In this document: piece after piece, positions 16,618 to 24,557 of the stretch
Position numbering within the stretch: position 1 is the stretch's first letter
Layout: each line of letters starts with the position of its first letter
Assembly (NCBI RefSeq): GCF_004340785.1
Contig: NZ_SLXS01000004.1
Location: 310,001 to 374,000 of the forward strand
Reading direction: 5' to 3'
Origin: Tumebacillus sp. BK434
GTDB lineage: Bacteria; Bacillota; Bacilli; Tumebacillales; Tumebacillaceae
DNA length: 64,000 bases
Notes under the pieces: generated by a model
Databases searched by the model: none
What the model saw: only the letters and a program-made list of their open reading frames with translations
What the model was told of the DNA's origin: nothing
Position numbers and translations under genes: made by a program

Positions 16618-18083
16618 ATGGGATGGAACAACAACAGGTGAAAACGGCCGTAATCATCGGCGGCGGCATCACCGGGATGAGCACCGCCTACTACCTTGAA
16701 CAAAAAGCGCGTGAACAGGGCATCGACCTGCAGATCTACCTGCTCGAAGCGGACGACAAGCTCGGCGGCAAAGTGCAGACGGTGCGCCGCGACGGATTCG
16801 TCATCGAAGCGGGCCCGGATTCCTTCCTGGCCCGCAAGACGGCAGCCGTCACGCTCTGCCGCGAGCTCGGCATCGACGGGGAACTGGTCGGCACCAACCC
16901 GAACGCGCGCAAAACCTACATCCTGCATCAAGGCAAGCTGCACCGCATTCCACAGGGCCTGAATATCGGCGTACCGACCCAGTTCATGCCGTTTGCGACC
17001 ACGACCCTGCTGTCCTGGGGCGGCAAGCTGCGCGCCGGCCTCGATCTGATCAAGCCGAAGAGCACTCATCAAGGCGACCAGTCGCTCGGCGCTTTCCTCG
17101 AGCGCCGTCTTGGCACCGAAGTGGTCGACCGCCTCGCCGAGCCGCTTTTGGCGGGCATCTATGCGGGTGATCTGCGCAAGCTCTCGATGCGGGCGACCTT
17201 CCCGCAGTACGAGACCTTAGAGCAGAAATACGGCTCGCTGATCCGCGGTATGCTCGCCCAGGCTCAAGAAGCCAAGGCAGCCCAAGCGAACACCGCGCAA
17301 AAACCGGAACTGGGAGCGCGCCCGTTGCCGAACTCCGTCTTCCTCACCTTCCGCACCGGTCTGGCCCGCCTGATCGAAAGCCTCGAAGCGGCCTACAAGC
17401 GCACCGAAGTGCGCAAGAGCACCCGCGTCGAGAAGCTGGAAGAGCAGGAAGGCGGCGGCTACACCGTGCGCTTGCAGGACGGCAACACTCTCGATGCGGA
17501 CGCGGTGATCATCACCACGCCGAACTACGAAGCGGCGAACATCCTGCCTGCTTCGTTCTCGCCGAAGACGCAGCTCAACCAAGTTCCGTACGTCTCGGTG
17601 GCGACCGTCGTGTTTGCCTTTGACAAAGGCGTGATCGATTTCCCGCTCGACGCCAGCGGCTTCGTCGTGCCGAAGAAAGAAGGCATCACGATCACGGCGG
17701 CGACGTGGACGTCGAGCAAATGGCTGCACACCGCCGAAGACGGCAAAGTGCTGATGCGCTTTTACGTCGGGCGCGGCGGCGACGAAGCGATCGTCGAAGA
17801 GCCGGATGAAGAGATCATCCGCCGCGTGCGCAAAGATCTGCAAGCCACGATGGGCGTGACGGCCGAACCGGCGTTCTCCATCGTCTCGCGCTGGAAGCGC
17901 TCCATGCCGCAGTACACCGTCGGCCACCTCGATCGCGTCAAGACCTTCACCGATCAAGCCGAGCGTGAACTGCCGGGCGTGTTCTTCGCTGGAGCAGGCT
18001 TTACCGGCCTCGGCATCCCGGACTGCATCGGGCAGGGGGTCGCCATGGCAGACAAAGTGATTTCCAACCTGAAAAAGGGCTGA
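16614..18083 (+). CDS. hemY: Coproporphyrinogen III / protoporphyrinogen oxidase (FAD)
   Basis: 489 residues. The N-terminal FAD-binding motif is VIIGGGITGMSTAYYLE (~13-29), followed by LEADDKLGGKVQT and the conserved AGPDSFLARK. The C-terminus closes the FAD site with GVFFAGAGFTGLGIPDCIGQG (consecutive parts ~455-475). It oxidises the porphyrinogen produced after HemE; in this bacterial group the coproporphyrin-dependent route is expected. Two starts are possible (16614 or 16623). A terminator overlaps the stop codon. Confidence 0.94.
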   Translation: MNGMEQQQVKTAVIIGGGITGMSTAYYLEQKAREQGIDLQIYLLEADDKLGGKVQTVRRDGFVIEAGPDSFLARKTAAVTLCRELGIDGELVGTNPNARKTYILHQGKLHRIPQGLNIGVPTQFMPFATTTLLSWGGKLRAGLDLIKPKSTHQGDQSLGAFLERRLGTEVVDRLAEPLLAGIYAGDLRKLSMRATFPQYETLEQKYGSLIRGMLAQAQEAKAAQANTAQKPELGARPLPNSVFLTFRTGLARLIESLEAAYKRTEVRKSTRVEKLEEQEGGGYTVRLQDGNTLDADAVIITTPNYEAANILPASFSPKTQLNQVPYVSVATVVFAFDKGVIDFPLDASGFVVPKKEGITITAATWTSSKWLHTAEDGKVLMRFYVGRGGDEAIVEEPDEEIIRRVRKDLQATMGVTAEPAFSIVSRWKRSMPQYTVGHLDRVKTFTDQAERELPGVFFAGAGFTGLGIPDCIGQGVAMADKVISNLKKG

Positions 18084-18100
18084 GCCATCAGCCCTTTTTT
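18073..18100 (+). terminator. Terminator of the hemEHY operon
   Basis: Stem AAAAGGGCTGA (18073-18083) pairs with TCAGCCCTTTT (18088-18098) and continues into TT. The hemY stop codon is part of the left arm. Confidence 0.9.
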
Positions 18101-18272
18101 GCATATTCAAGGGACAAAATACAAATCTTATCAGGGAGAGCAGCAACAGGGGCAACGTTCACAAAATGGTAGCCAATCATTCACCTATTTTTCAGAAAAT
18201 TCCGCTTGTTTTTTGCGGAGAATTCTGTATAATCAGTAATAACATTTAAGATATGAAAGGAAGGGAATCAAC

Positions 18273-18437
18273 ATGTCTCAACATCACGAACAATGTGTCT
18301 TGTGCCAAGCCGAAACGGATTACGAGCCGGAAACGCCGTCCTACCAGCGCCGCAACTACATCGACACCGCAGGCCAGCTGTGTGCGGAGTGCTACGAAGA
18401 GATCGCGCAGAACAAAGAGTGGCACAACCTGCTGTAA
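18273..18437 (+). CDS. Small double-CxxC (zinc-ribbon-like) protein
   Basis: 54 residues with two CxxC pairs, CVLC (residues 8-11) and CAEC near residue 40, spaced as in a zinc ribbon. The remainder is hydrophilic and acidic. RBS AAGGAAGGG is 6-8 bases before the ATG and a strong hairpin follows the stop. No function is recognised; metal binding is the likely property. It is not part of the hem operon because a terminator separates them. Confidence 0.72.
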   Translation: MSQHHEQCVLCQAETDYEPETPSYQRRNYIDTAGQLCAECYEEIAQNKEWHNLL

Positions 18438-18462
18438 GTTGACGACGAGCGGACCGAACAGC

Positions 18463-18500
18463 CAAAAGACCTCCCATGCAGATGCAGGGGAGGTCTTTTG
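18463..18500. terminator. Bidirectional terminator
   Basis: Stem CAAAAGACCTCCC (18463-18475) pairs with GGGAGGTCTTTTG (18488-18500) around a 12-base loop. It serves the small CxxC gene on the plus strand and the small membrane peptide on the minus strand. Confidence 0.85.
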
Positions 18501-18514
18501 CAGGTTGGCAGGTG

Positions 18515-18619
18515 TTAGCAACCAGTGGAAGCCCCATATTCCGGAACGAGCAGGAAGAACAGAACAAAGATGATCAGAAACACCACTGCCCAACGGGTGT
18601 AGGTACCGAAAGTGCCCAT
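18515..18619 (-). CDS. Tiny single-span membrane peptide, YjcZ-like
   Basis: 34 residues: a short Gly/Thr-rich start (MGTFGTYTRW), a strongly hydrophobic helix (VVFLIIFVLFFLLVP) and a short tail ending in cysteine. GAGGAGG stands 6-8 bases before the ATG. The plan resembles the YjcZ/sporulation family of tiny membrane peptides, but the match is by general shape only. It ends at the hairpin 18463-18500. Confidence 0.6.
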   Translation of the reverse strand: MGTFGTYTRWAVVFLIIFVLFFLLVPEYGASTGC

Positions 18620-18707
18620 GACGACACCTCCTCACCGGGGGAAGTTTGTCCGAACCCCCTACTACTAGGAGATGCAAGCACGTCCCATTCGGTGCGTTAC
18701 CAGTTGT

Positions 18708-19505
18708 CTATTTTTGCCGGTACAGCTCCGGGCGGCGGTCTTCAAAGATCGGGATCCGGCTGCGAATCTCCGGCACGACGCCAAGGTCGATCGTCACATG
18801 GTGGATGCCTTCCGTCTCATCCGCTTCGAGCAGGATTTCGCCCCACGGGTCGATCACCATCGAATGGCCGAAGAACTCCGTGTCCCCAGTGCGGCCGACG
18901 CGGTTGCAGGAGACGACAAACATCTGATTCTCGATCGCGCGGGCGATCTGCAGATGGCGCCAATGGTTCAGGCGCGGATGCGGCCATTCCGCCGGAATGA
19001 ACACCACCTGCGCCCCGGACAGCGACAGCGTGCGGGACAGCTCCGGGAAGCGCAGGTCGTAGCAGATCATCGACCCGATCTCCACCCCGTCCAGCGCAAA
19101 GCGGCCCACCCCATCACCCGCCTGCAGATATTTTTCCTCATCCATCAAGCGGAACAGGTGCATCTTCGAGTAGTCCCCGACGACAGCCCCGGTGCGATCA
19201 AACAGGTACGTCGTGTTGTACACCTCGCCCCCGCGCACGTCCGCGACGGAGCCTGCGAGGATGTTCACACCGTGCTTGGCAGCCAGCCCGCCGATCACCT
19301 CACGCGTCTTGGCGCCGTCCTGGTCGGCGATGTCGCGGATGTTCTCCAGCGAGTAGGCCGTGTTCCACATCTCCGGCAGCACGATCAGGTCGGTGCCGTG
19401 TGCGGCTGCCTTTTCAATCCATTCGGACGCCTTGGCAAAGTTGGCTTCCGGCTGCCCCAGCGCGATGTCCATCTGCAGCAGGGCGATACGTACAGCTTGT
19501 TTCAT
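18708..19505 (-). CDS. Carbon-nitrogen hydrolase (nitrilase superfamily, omega-amidase-like)
   Basis: 265 residues from the ATG preceded by CGGAGGA. The Glu-Lys-Cys catalytic triad is visible: Glu in LIVLPEMWNTAYS (~45), Lys in YSKMHLF (~113) and Cys in GSMICYDLRFPEL (~147). This branch includes omega-amidases and MtnU/YafV-type enzymes that hydrolyse alpha-ketoglutaramate or similar amides. A longer frame up to 19586 is open but lacks an RBS. Confidence 0.88.
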   Translation of the reverse strand: MKQAVRIALLQMDIALGQPEANFAKASEWIEKAAAHGTDLIVLPEMWNTAYSLENIRDIADQDGAKTREVIGGLAAKHGVNILAGSVADVRGGEVYNTTYLFDRTGAVVGDYSKMHLFRLMDEEKYLQAGDGVGRFALDGVEIGSMICYDLRFPELSRTLSLSGAQVVFIPAEWPHPRLNHWRHLQIARAIENQMFVVSCNRVGRTGDTEFFGHSMVIDPWGEILLEADETEGIHHVTIDLGVVPEIRSRIPIFEDRRPELYRQK

Positions 19506-19567
19506 ATCTGGATTCCTCCGCTCAACGAAAAAATGGTCACAGTGCTTATAGAGTAGCACGAAGCCAA

Positions 19568-19602
19568 GAAAAAACCCACCCTCCAATCGTGGAGGGCGGG
19601 TC
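19568..19602 (-). terminator. Terminator of the SLH gene
   Basis: On the minus strand the stem ACCCGCCCTCC / GGAGGGTGGGT has a 5-6 base loop and runs into six T (plus strand 19569-19602). Confidence 0.86.
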
Positions 19603-19609
19603 TTGGTGC

Positions 19610-20722
19610 TTAGTTGAGGCCAGTTTCAGTGGTGTCGTCCGCCTGAGCTGCCGCCGCAGCAACGGTGAAGTCCTTCGTGAACTCCACCCCGAGCACTTCG
19701 CGGGTCGCAGCGTCTACAAACGCCACCTTCAGCGTGTAGTCGCCAGCGTTTGCCATCGTCGTCTTGAAGTTGGTGGTGATGCCATCTTCGCTCTCCAGAC
19801 CGATCTCAGCCGGCTTGAAGCCTGCTTCCGGGCCGAAGAACGCCACGCCGTTTGCGTCGGTGGTAAAGGACAGCCATCCCAGTTCGGTCTGGTACGAGAC
19901 CGTCTGGTTGGCAACAGGAGTTCCATCTTTGCCGACGAGGGTTGCACGGTAGCGCAGCGCCATCTCTTCAGGAACGTTAATAGTTGCAGCCGAAACGGTG
20001 AACTGCGCTTCCTTGCCAGCGGTGATGTTCTCAAAACCACCAAAGCCGATGTTCACAAACGTGCTGTGCTGCACAAATTCCATCGTCGTCTTGTAGAGCA
20101 TCTGCGCACCCATCTCACGAGTCGTCGCCGTCTTCGGCTCAAAGTTGCCGGTGCCGGTGCCAAACGCGATGCCCATCTCTTGCGCCAGCGCCACATAGCC
20201 TTTTGCCCAATCCGAGATCTTGCCCGCGTCTTTAAAGTCCGGGGTTGCTTGCGGATCGACGAATTCGTTCAATCCGAACATGTTCATGATCGCTACGATC
20301 GCCTGCTCACGAGTCATCGTCTGGCCGACACCAAACACGTCCTGGCCTTTCGAGTTCTTGCCGACGCCGCTCATGATCTTCTCATCATAAGCCGTTTGCA
20401 CGAAGTTGTAGTACCATTCCGTTTGCTTGGTGTTGTCGGCGAACACCATGTTTCTCTTCGCCGCGGTATTCGGCGCGTGTGCCTTCACCAGCATCGTCGC
20501 GAACTGCTCGCGGGTCATTTTCTTGGTCGGAGCGAATTCCGTATCCGACACGCCCATCAGGATCTCATATTCATTCAGGAACAGGATCGCTTCCTGCGCA
20601 TAGCTGTTCGAGATATCTTTGAATGCAGTGCTTCCTGCAGCAGATACCGGATTCACCAGCGTACCAATCAAGGCAGCAGTCGCAGCTGCGGATGTCAAAA
20701 GCTTGAAGCGGTTCTTTGCCAT
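19610..20722 (-). CDS. SLH-domain surface protein with a C-terminal beta-sandwich part
   Basis: 370 residues. A signal peptide (cut near ASA/AAG, residue ~29) is followed by three S-layer-homology repeats (~33-90, ~95-155, ~160-215, with motifs such as PTKKMTREQFATMLVKA and QTMTREQAIVAIMNMFG), which bind pyruvylated secondary cell-wall polymer. The C-terminal ~140 residues look like an Ig-like domain (DGTPVANQTVSYQTELGWLS). A GAGGGGAG lies 13 bases before the chosen ATG. It is probably a cell-surface structural or adhesive protein. Confidence 0.87.
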   Translation of the reverse strand: MAKNRFKLLTSAAATAALIGTLVNPVSAAGSTAFKDISNSYAQEAILFLNEYEILMGVSDTEFAPTKKMTREQFATMLVKAHAPNTAAKRNMVFADNTKQTEWYYNFVQTAYDEKIMSGVGKNSKGQDVFGVGQTMTREQAIVAIMNMFGLNEFVDPQATPDFKDAGKISDWAKGYVALAQEMGIAFGTGTGNFEPKTATTREMGAQMLYKTTMEFVQHSTFVNIGFGGFENITAGKEAQFTVSAATINVPEEMALRYRATLVGKDGTPVANQTVSYQTELGWLSFTTDANGVAFFGPEAGFKPAEIGLESEDGITTNFKTTMANAGDYTLKVAFVDAATREVLGVEFTKDFTVAAAAAQADDTTETGLN

Positions 20723-20884
20723 TGTAGGTGGTTGTCTCCCCTCGGGAAATAAGTAAAGTTTTATGCCAATCAACATCTTAGCAATTGATGCCAATGGTGT
20801 AAATGGTGCAGACCGCCTAAGATACTGGCAAGGCGGGTAGTATTTGGCACTGGGGGAAGAGTAAGGGAAAAGGAGGGATTCCCT

Positions 20885-21601
20885 GTGAGCCTCGAAATGC
20901 TCTACCGGCCCATCACGGCGTTTGTCGCCTTGCTTCTCCTGTCCCGACTGCTCGGCAAGAAGCAGATCCGGCAGATCACCGCCTTCAACTACATCTCCAG
21001 CATCGCCTTCGGTGCCAGCGCTGCCTACGTCGCGTTTAACCCGCTGGTTAAGTTCCACTACGCCCTCATCACCATGTTCATCTGGGGAGGTCTTTCCTAC
21101 GGTACGGAAATGCTGGCCCAAAAGTCCCGCAAGATCCGCCTGCTCCTTGAAGGCGAGCCGACCGTGGTGATAAAAGAAGGTAAGATTTTGGAGAAGTCCT
21201 TGCGTAAAGAAAAGATGAACGTAGAGGAGTTGACTATGCTCCTCCGCCAAGAACACATCTTTTCGCTAACAGAGGTCGACTACGCCATCCTGGAGCCCGA
21301 CGGCCAGCTCAGCATTTTGAAAAAGACCAACCACCTGCCCGCCTCCAAACACGACATCGTAACCGGCCGCGCCAATCCCGCGCCTTTTGGTGTGCAGGTC
21401 GTATCGGATGGGCAGTTGCTGACCCATAACCTAGAGACGATCAAGAGAGATGAAAAGTGGCTGGAGCAGCAGTTGCAGCAGCAAGGCATCCCGACGTACA
21501 AGGCGGTGTTCTATGCGGAAGCGCAAGAGGATGGAGGGCTGTATGTGGATCGGAAGAAAGATCAGCCTTATAAGGGGGGAGAGGAGAAAAGCCAAACTTG
21601 A
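20885..21601 (+). CDS. DUF421 (YetF/YcaP-type) membrane protein
   Basis: 238 residues with a GTG start after AAAGGAGGG. About three membrane helices at the N-terminus (LEMLYRPITAFVALLLLSRL; YISSIAFGASAAYVAF; YALITMFIWGGLSYG) are followed by the conserved cytoplasmic domain with GEPTVVIKEGKILEKSLRKE and LEPDGQLSILKK. YetF-like proteins are abundant in spore formers and function is poorly defined. A strong terminator follows. Confidence 0.88.
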   Translation: MSLEMLYRPITAFVALLLLSRLLGKKQIRQITAFNYISSIAFGASAAYVAFNPLVKFHYALITMFIWGGLSYGTEMLAQKSRKIRLLLEGEPTVVIKEGKILEKSLRKEKMNVEELTMLLRQEHIFSLTEVDYAILEPDGQLSILKKTNHLPASKHDIVTGRANPAPFGVQVVSDGQLLTHNLETIKRDEKWLEQQLQQQGIPTYKAVFYAEAQEDGGLYVDRKKDQPYKGGEEKSQT

Positions 21602-21638
21602 CGCGAGGGGCGTGAAGTTTGGCTTTTGGTTTTTTTTG
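21587..21638. terminator. Terminator after the DUF421 gene
   Basis: A 13-bp perfect stem AAAAGCCAAACTT / AAGTTTGGCTTTT (21587-21599 and 21615-21627) with a 15-base loop is followed by GG and a run of T. Confidence 0.88.
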
Positions 21639-21664
21639 ATGGGGTGCATAGTCGCTGCAAGCGT

Positions 21665-22324
21665 TTACTTCCCGAGTGCGGCGATCCGATCTGACTCATA
21701 GATGTTCGCCCCGCTTTGTCCAGTCTGCGCCACCTCGATCATCGCAGCCGCCACTGTGCGCCCGTGAATGGGCTTGTATTTGGCTGGAATCAGCGGTTTG
21801 AGCGCTATCGATACCACCGCCCCGAACTGCTCACCCAGACGGAACTCCTTGCGTTCTCCGAGCAGCAGCGAAGGGCGGAAGATGTGCAGCGAAGGGAGGT
21901 CAAGGGCGCGGATGTCGTTCTCCACCTGGCCTTTGACTTGGTTGTAGAAAATAGAAGACTTCGCGTTTGAACCCATCGCCGTGATGATGAGGAATTTGTC
22001 TACACCGTGCTCCTTGGCGAGACGTGCCAGCTCAAGCGGGTAGGTGTAGTCGACCTTGCGGAACGCTTCTTTCGTCTTGGCGACCTTGATCGTGGTGCCG
22101 AGGCAGCAGAAGAGATCGTTGACGTTGAAGTGTTCGCTGTAAGCCGAGAGATTGTCGAAATCGACCACGACCTGCTCCAACTTCGCATGCGAGTGGGGCA
22201 GGGGCTTGCGGACGAAGATGGTTACGTTGGAGTATGTATCGTTGCTCAGGAGCTGGGTCAGCACATGACCACCTACAAGGCCGCTGGCACCGATGAGGAG
22301 GGCAGATTTTTTTGTTGATGTCAT
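21665..22324 (-). CDS. NAD(P)H-binding oxidoreductase (atypical SDR, HTATIP2/YwnB-like)
   Basis: 219 residues. The Rossmann motif ALLIGASGLVGGHVLTQLL (~8-26) is followed by YTYPLELARLAKEHGVDKFL and ITAMGSNAKSSIFYNQVKG, matching the atypical short-chain dehydrogenases that bind NADPH but often act in signalling or assembly. The active Tyr/Lys pair of classic SDRs appears as YNQVKG. Function is unknown. It lies 12 bases downstream of the DUF6602 gene on the same strand, at the edge where base composition changes. Confidence 0.82.
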   Translation of the reverse strand: MTSTKKSALLIGASGLVGGHVLTQLLSNDTYSNVTIFVRKPLPHSHAKLEQVVVDFDNLSAYSEHFNVNDLFCCLGTTIKVAKTKEAFRKVDYTYPLELARLAKEHGVDKFLIITAMGSNAKSSIFYNQVKGQVENDIRALDLPSLHIFRPSLLLGERKEFRLGEQFGAVVSIALKPLIPAKYKPIHGRTVAAAMIEVAQTGQSGANIYESDRIAALGK

Positions 22325-22336
22325 CTCTTTATCACC

Positions 22337-23128
22337 TCAGAGTAGACTTCTTTTCAAGAACTTTCTTGATTCTTTCTCATCAGGATACCAAAGTCTTCCT
22401 GAAACCTTACTATCCATTGTGTTTAGTAGGTTAGATACGAAGAAGTTAAACGATTTTTCTTCAGTATTGTAGATACCGAACTCAGGATGACGTTGATTTT
22501 TCCAGTGGAGGCCGTACAACTGTTGGTTTATACAGAAAGAAGACAGAGAGTATTTGCGTAAGAACATTTCTTTTGAAACTGTAGAACGGCTGTTTAGTTC
22601 TTCGAACTTTCTTATGTAGAACTCTGATATTCGAGTAACGATATGCTCACTAACACCGTGCATACTTTTTGTTTCAATATCTTTATAGTCGTATGCAAAA
22701 ATTGCTGTGTATACATCATTAGTATCATCGTTCAGTATAGTTTGGGCAGAGTACAGATTTTCAAATGCACTTTCTCTTTGAGTCTTGTAGTAAATGTCTG
22801 TCTTTACTTCGATCACAGCTTTGACATAATGTCGAGGTACGATTACAAATTCGGAAGACCTAAAAATTACTGGCGATGCATTGTCATAAATCAAAATATC
22901 GATTTGTTTACTCGAAGAATTTCCTGAGTCGTCGATAATAAAGCCTGAGCCAATCTCGTATTTACTAGGTAAAAACTTCCGCAAGGTTTCACGCAGAATT
23001 GCCTCTTTGTGTGACCCATCCGACGCCCAATGCGTTTCTCCAATTAAGTTTCGAACCCTATTCTTCGTTGTGTTTAATTCTTCAGCAAAACTTCTGAAAT
23101 AATTGGGGAGATCCCTTACTATAGACAT
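22337..23128 (-). CDS. DUF6602-type protein (nuclease-like fold, accessory island)
   Basis: 263 residues resembling DUF6602 proteins found in restriction and defence neighbourhoods. The pattern GSGFIIDDSGNSSSKQIDIL and YVKAVIEVKTD (D-x-n-E-x-K) looks like a PD-(D/E)xK nuclease core: Asp in QIDIL (~76) and E-V-K in VIEVKT (~110). Codon use is clearly more A+T-rich than the flanking core genes. Its ATG directly follows the TAA of the upstream membrane-hydrolase gene (no intervening base), so the two are translationally coupled. The biological role is not known. Confidence 0.65.
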   Translation of the reverse strand: MSIVRDLPNYFRSFAEELNTTKNRVRNLIGETHWASDGSHKEAILRETLRKFLPSKYEIGSGFIIDDSGNSSSKQIDILIYDNASPVIFRSSEFVIVPRHYVKAVIEVKTDIYYKTQRESAFENLYSAQTILNDDTNDVYTAIFAYDYKDIETKSMHGVSEHIVTRISEFYIRKFEELNSRSTVSKEMFLRKYSLSSFCINQQLYGLHWKNQRHPEFGIYNTEEKSFNFFVSNLLNTMDSKVSGRLWYPDEKESRKFLKRSLL

Positions 23129-24013
23129 TTATTTTGCCCCTTTGGTATTTTTCTCGATAGATTCGAAAAGAAAAGATTGCCCATTCCGATAAAAACGAGG
23201 GTCGTAAATCCCCAAATGCTTTTCATCGTCAACGATTACAACAAAAGGAGACCATTGATGTAGCGTTTTAGCAGCAGGATTTTTCTTAAACAGTTCATCT
23301 AAGTTCGATTTTGTCGATGACTGAAGTGTATATACCAACTTGGGTTCACTCCATAATGTTGCATCCAAAATCTCAACCACATCCCCGCGTTTCCCAATCA
23401 CCTGATAGTTCCACGGTACGAACTCAGCCGATAACGCCACCTGCTCATACGGATCATCCACGGACTGATAGATCGCGTACCCTTGTACGGACTGGATGAG
23501 GATGTGCGCAGCGATCAGGCACCAAACCCCTTTGAAGACTTTATGCGGCGCGATATGCTTCCGAACTCGCGAGAAGATAAACCCACCGAGAATGAATGCC
23601 CAGATCGTCAGGTCAATGATCGGGATCGTCCCAAAGGTCAGTCGTGCCTGTGAGAAGGGCTCAAAGTATCCAGTTCCCCAAGCATTAAATATGTCTGATG
23701 TGTCGTGTATGAAGACTGCTAGTAGCCCTAGGAAGAAGATTCTTTTGTCCTTGGTACGCCATACTAGGAAGCAGATCAAGGACAAGAGCAGAGCCCAAAT
23801 CGGCACCATGAAAATAGAGTGTGTGATACCACGATGCCACATTTGATACATGCCTTGTGTATCCCATAATTGCGAGATGACATCAATGTCGGGGATTTGG
23901 CTGCCGACGAGGGAGGTGAATAGGAGAGAACGCTTTAATTCCTTAGACATTTCGATTTTGTTTACAGAGCGATACATAATGACGCCGAATAAGGTATGGG
24001 TGATTGTATCCAT
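23129..24013 (-). CDS. Membrane-bound metal-dependent hydrolase (YdjM/DUF457 family)
   Basis: 294 residues. The start MDTITHTLFGVIMYRS carries the first family histidine; SQIPDIDVISQLW and WHRGITHSIFMVPIWALL carry the metal-binding Asp and His residues. About four membrane helices follow, then an extracytoplasmic C-terminal domain (~170-294). Family members are linked to LexA-controlled, DNA-damage or membrane roles in some bacteria, but the substrate is unknown. The ATG is preceded by AGAGAGGT. It lies directly upstream of the DUF6602 gene and diverges from the NUDIX gene across 140 bases. Confidence 0.8.
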   Translation of the reverse strand: MDTITHTLFGVIMYRSVNKIEMSKELKRSLLFTSLVGSQIPDIDVISQLWDTQGMYQMWHRGITHSIFMVPIWALLLSLICFLVWRTKDKRIFFLGLLAVFIHDTSDIFNAWGTGYFEPFSQARLTFGTIPIIDLTIWAFILGGFIFSRVRKHIAPHKVFKGVWCLIAAHILIQSVQGYAIYQSVDDPYEQVALSAEFVPWNYQVIGKRGDVVEILDATLWSEPKLVYTLQSSTKSNLDELFKKNPAAKTLHQWSPFVVIVDDEKHLGIYDPRFYRNGQSFLFESIEKNTKGAK

Positions 24014-24153
24014 AATTACCTCTCTTAACCAAAGTATTTTTAGTTTAGCAAAGAACTCAATGAAATGGGAGTCGCATCGGATTGGAAAAGAGAAAGTGTT
24101 TATGCTACAAATGATAGTGATGAAAAATATGAAGTACGGGAGGAAGTAGCTGT

Positions 24154-24552
24154 ATGAAAAAAGTGGATGTAGTTGGTGCCATAATTGTGAATGAAAAAAA
24201 AGAAGTGCTGTGCGCACTTCGTTCTCAAAATATGTCTTTACCGGGTCTTTGGGAATTTCCTGGTGGGAAAATTGAAGAGGGGGAAGATCCCAAGGACTCC
24301 TTGGTTAGAGAGATCAAAGAAGAGTTAGATTGCGAGATTGAGGTCGGTGATCTTGTAGTTGACGCAACACATGAGTATCCAACCGTTGTGGTGCGCCTCA
24401 TCACATACTTTGCAACAATTGTGCATGGGGAACCGAAAGCCAGTGAGCATGAAAAACTCACTTGGCTTTCAAAAAGTGAACTGAGTTCTCTTAACTGGGC
24501 CCCCGCTGATTTGCCGACTCTTGATCGTTTGGTCAATGAAGATTTATTGTAG
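24154..24552 (+). CDS. NUDIX (MutT-like) nucleoside triphosphate pyrophosphohydrolase
   Basis: 132 residues with a complete Nudix box, GGKIEEGEDPKDSLVREIKE followed by EL (~36-57), and the MutT-type start VVGAIIVNEKKEVLCALRS and LWEFPGGK. Members hydrolyse oxidised or other (deoxy)nucleoside triphosphates to monophosphates. RBS GGGAGGAAG is before the ATG. It is convergent with the 1063-residue helicase, with only 5 bases between the two stop codons. From memory, small MutT-type enzymes recur next to DUF3427 helicases, which suggests that they work together. Confidence 0.9.
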   Translation: MKKVDVVGAIIVNEKKEVLCALRSQNMSLPGLWEFPGGKIEEGEDPKDSLVREIKEELDCEIEVGDLVVDATHEYPTVVVRLITYFATIVHGEPKASEHEKLTWLSKSELSSLNWAPADLPTLDRLVNEDLL

Positions 24553-24557
24553 ATCAA

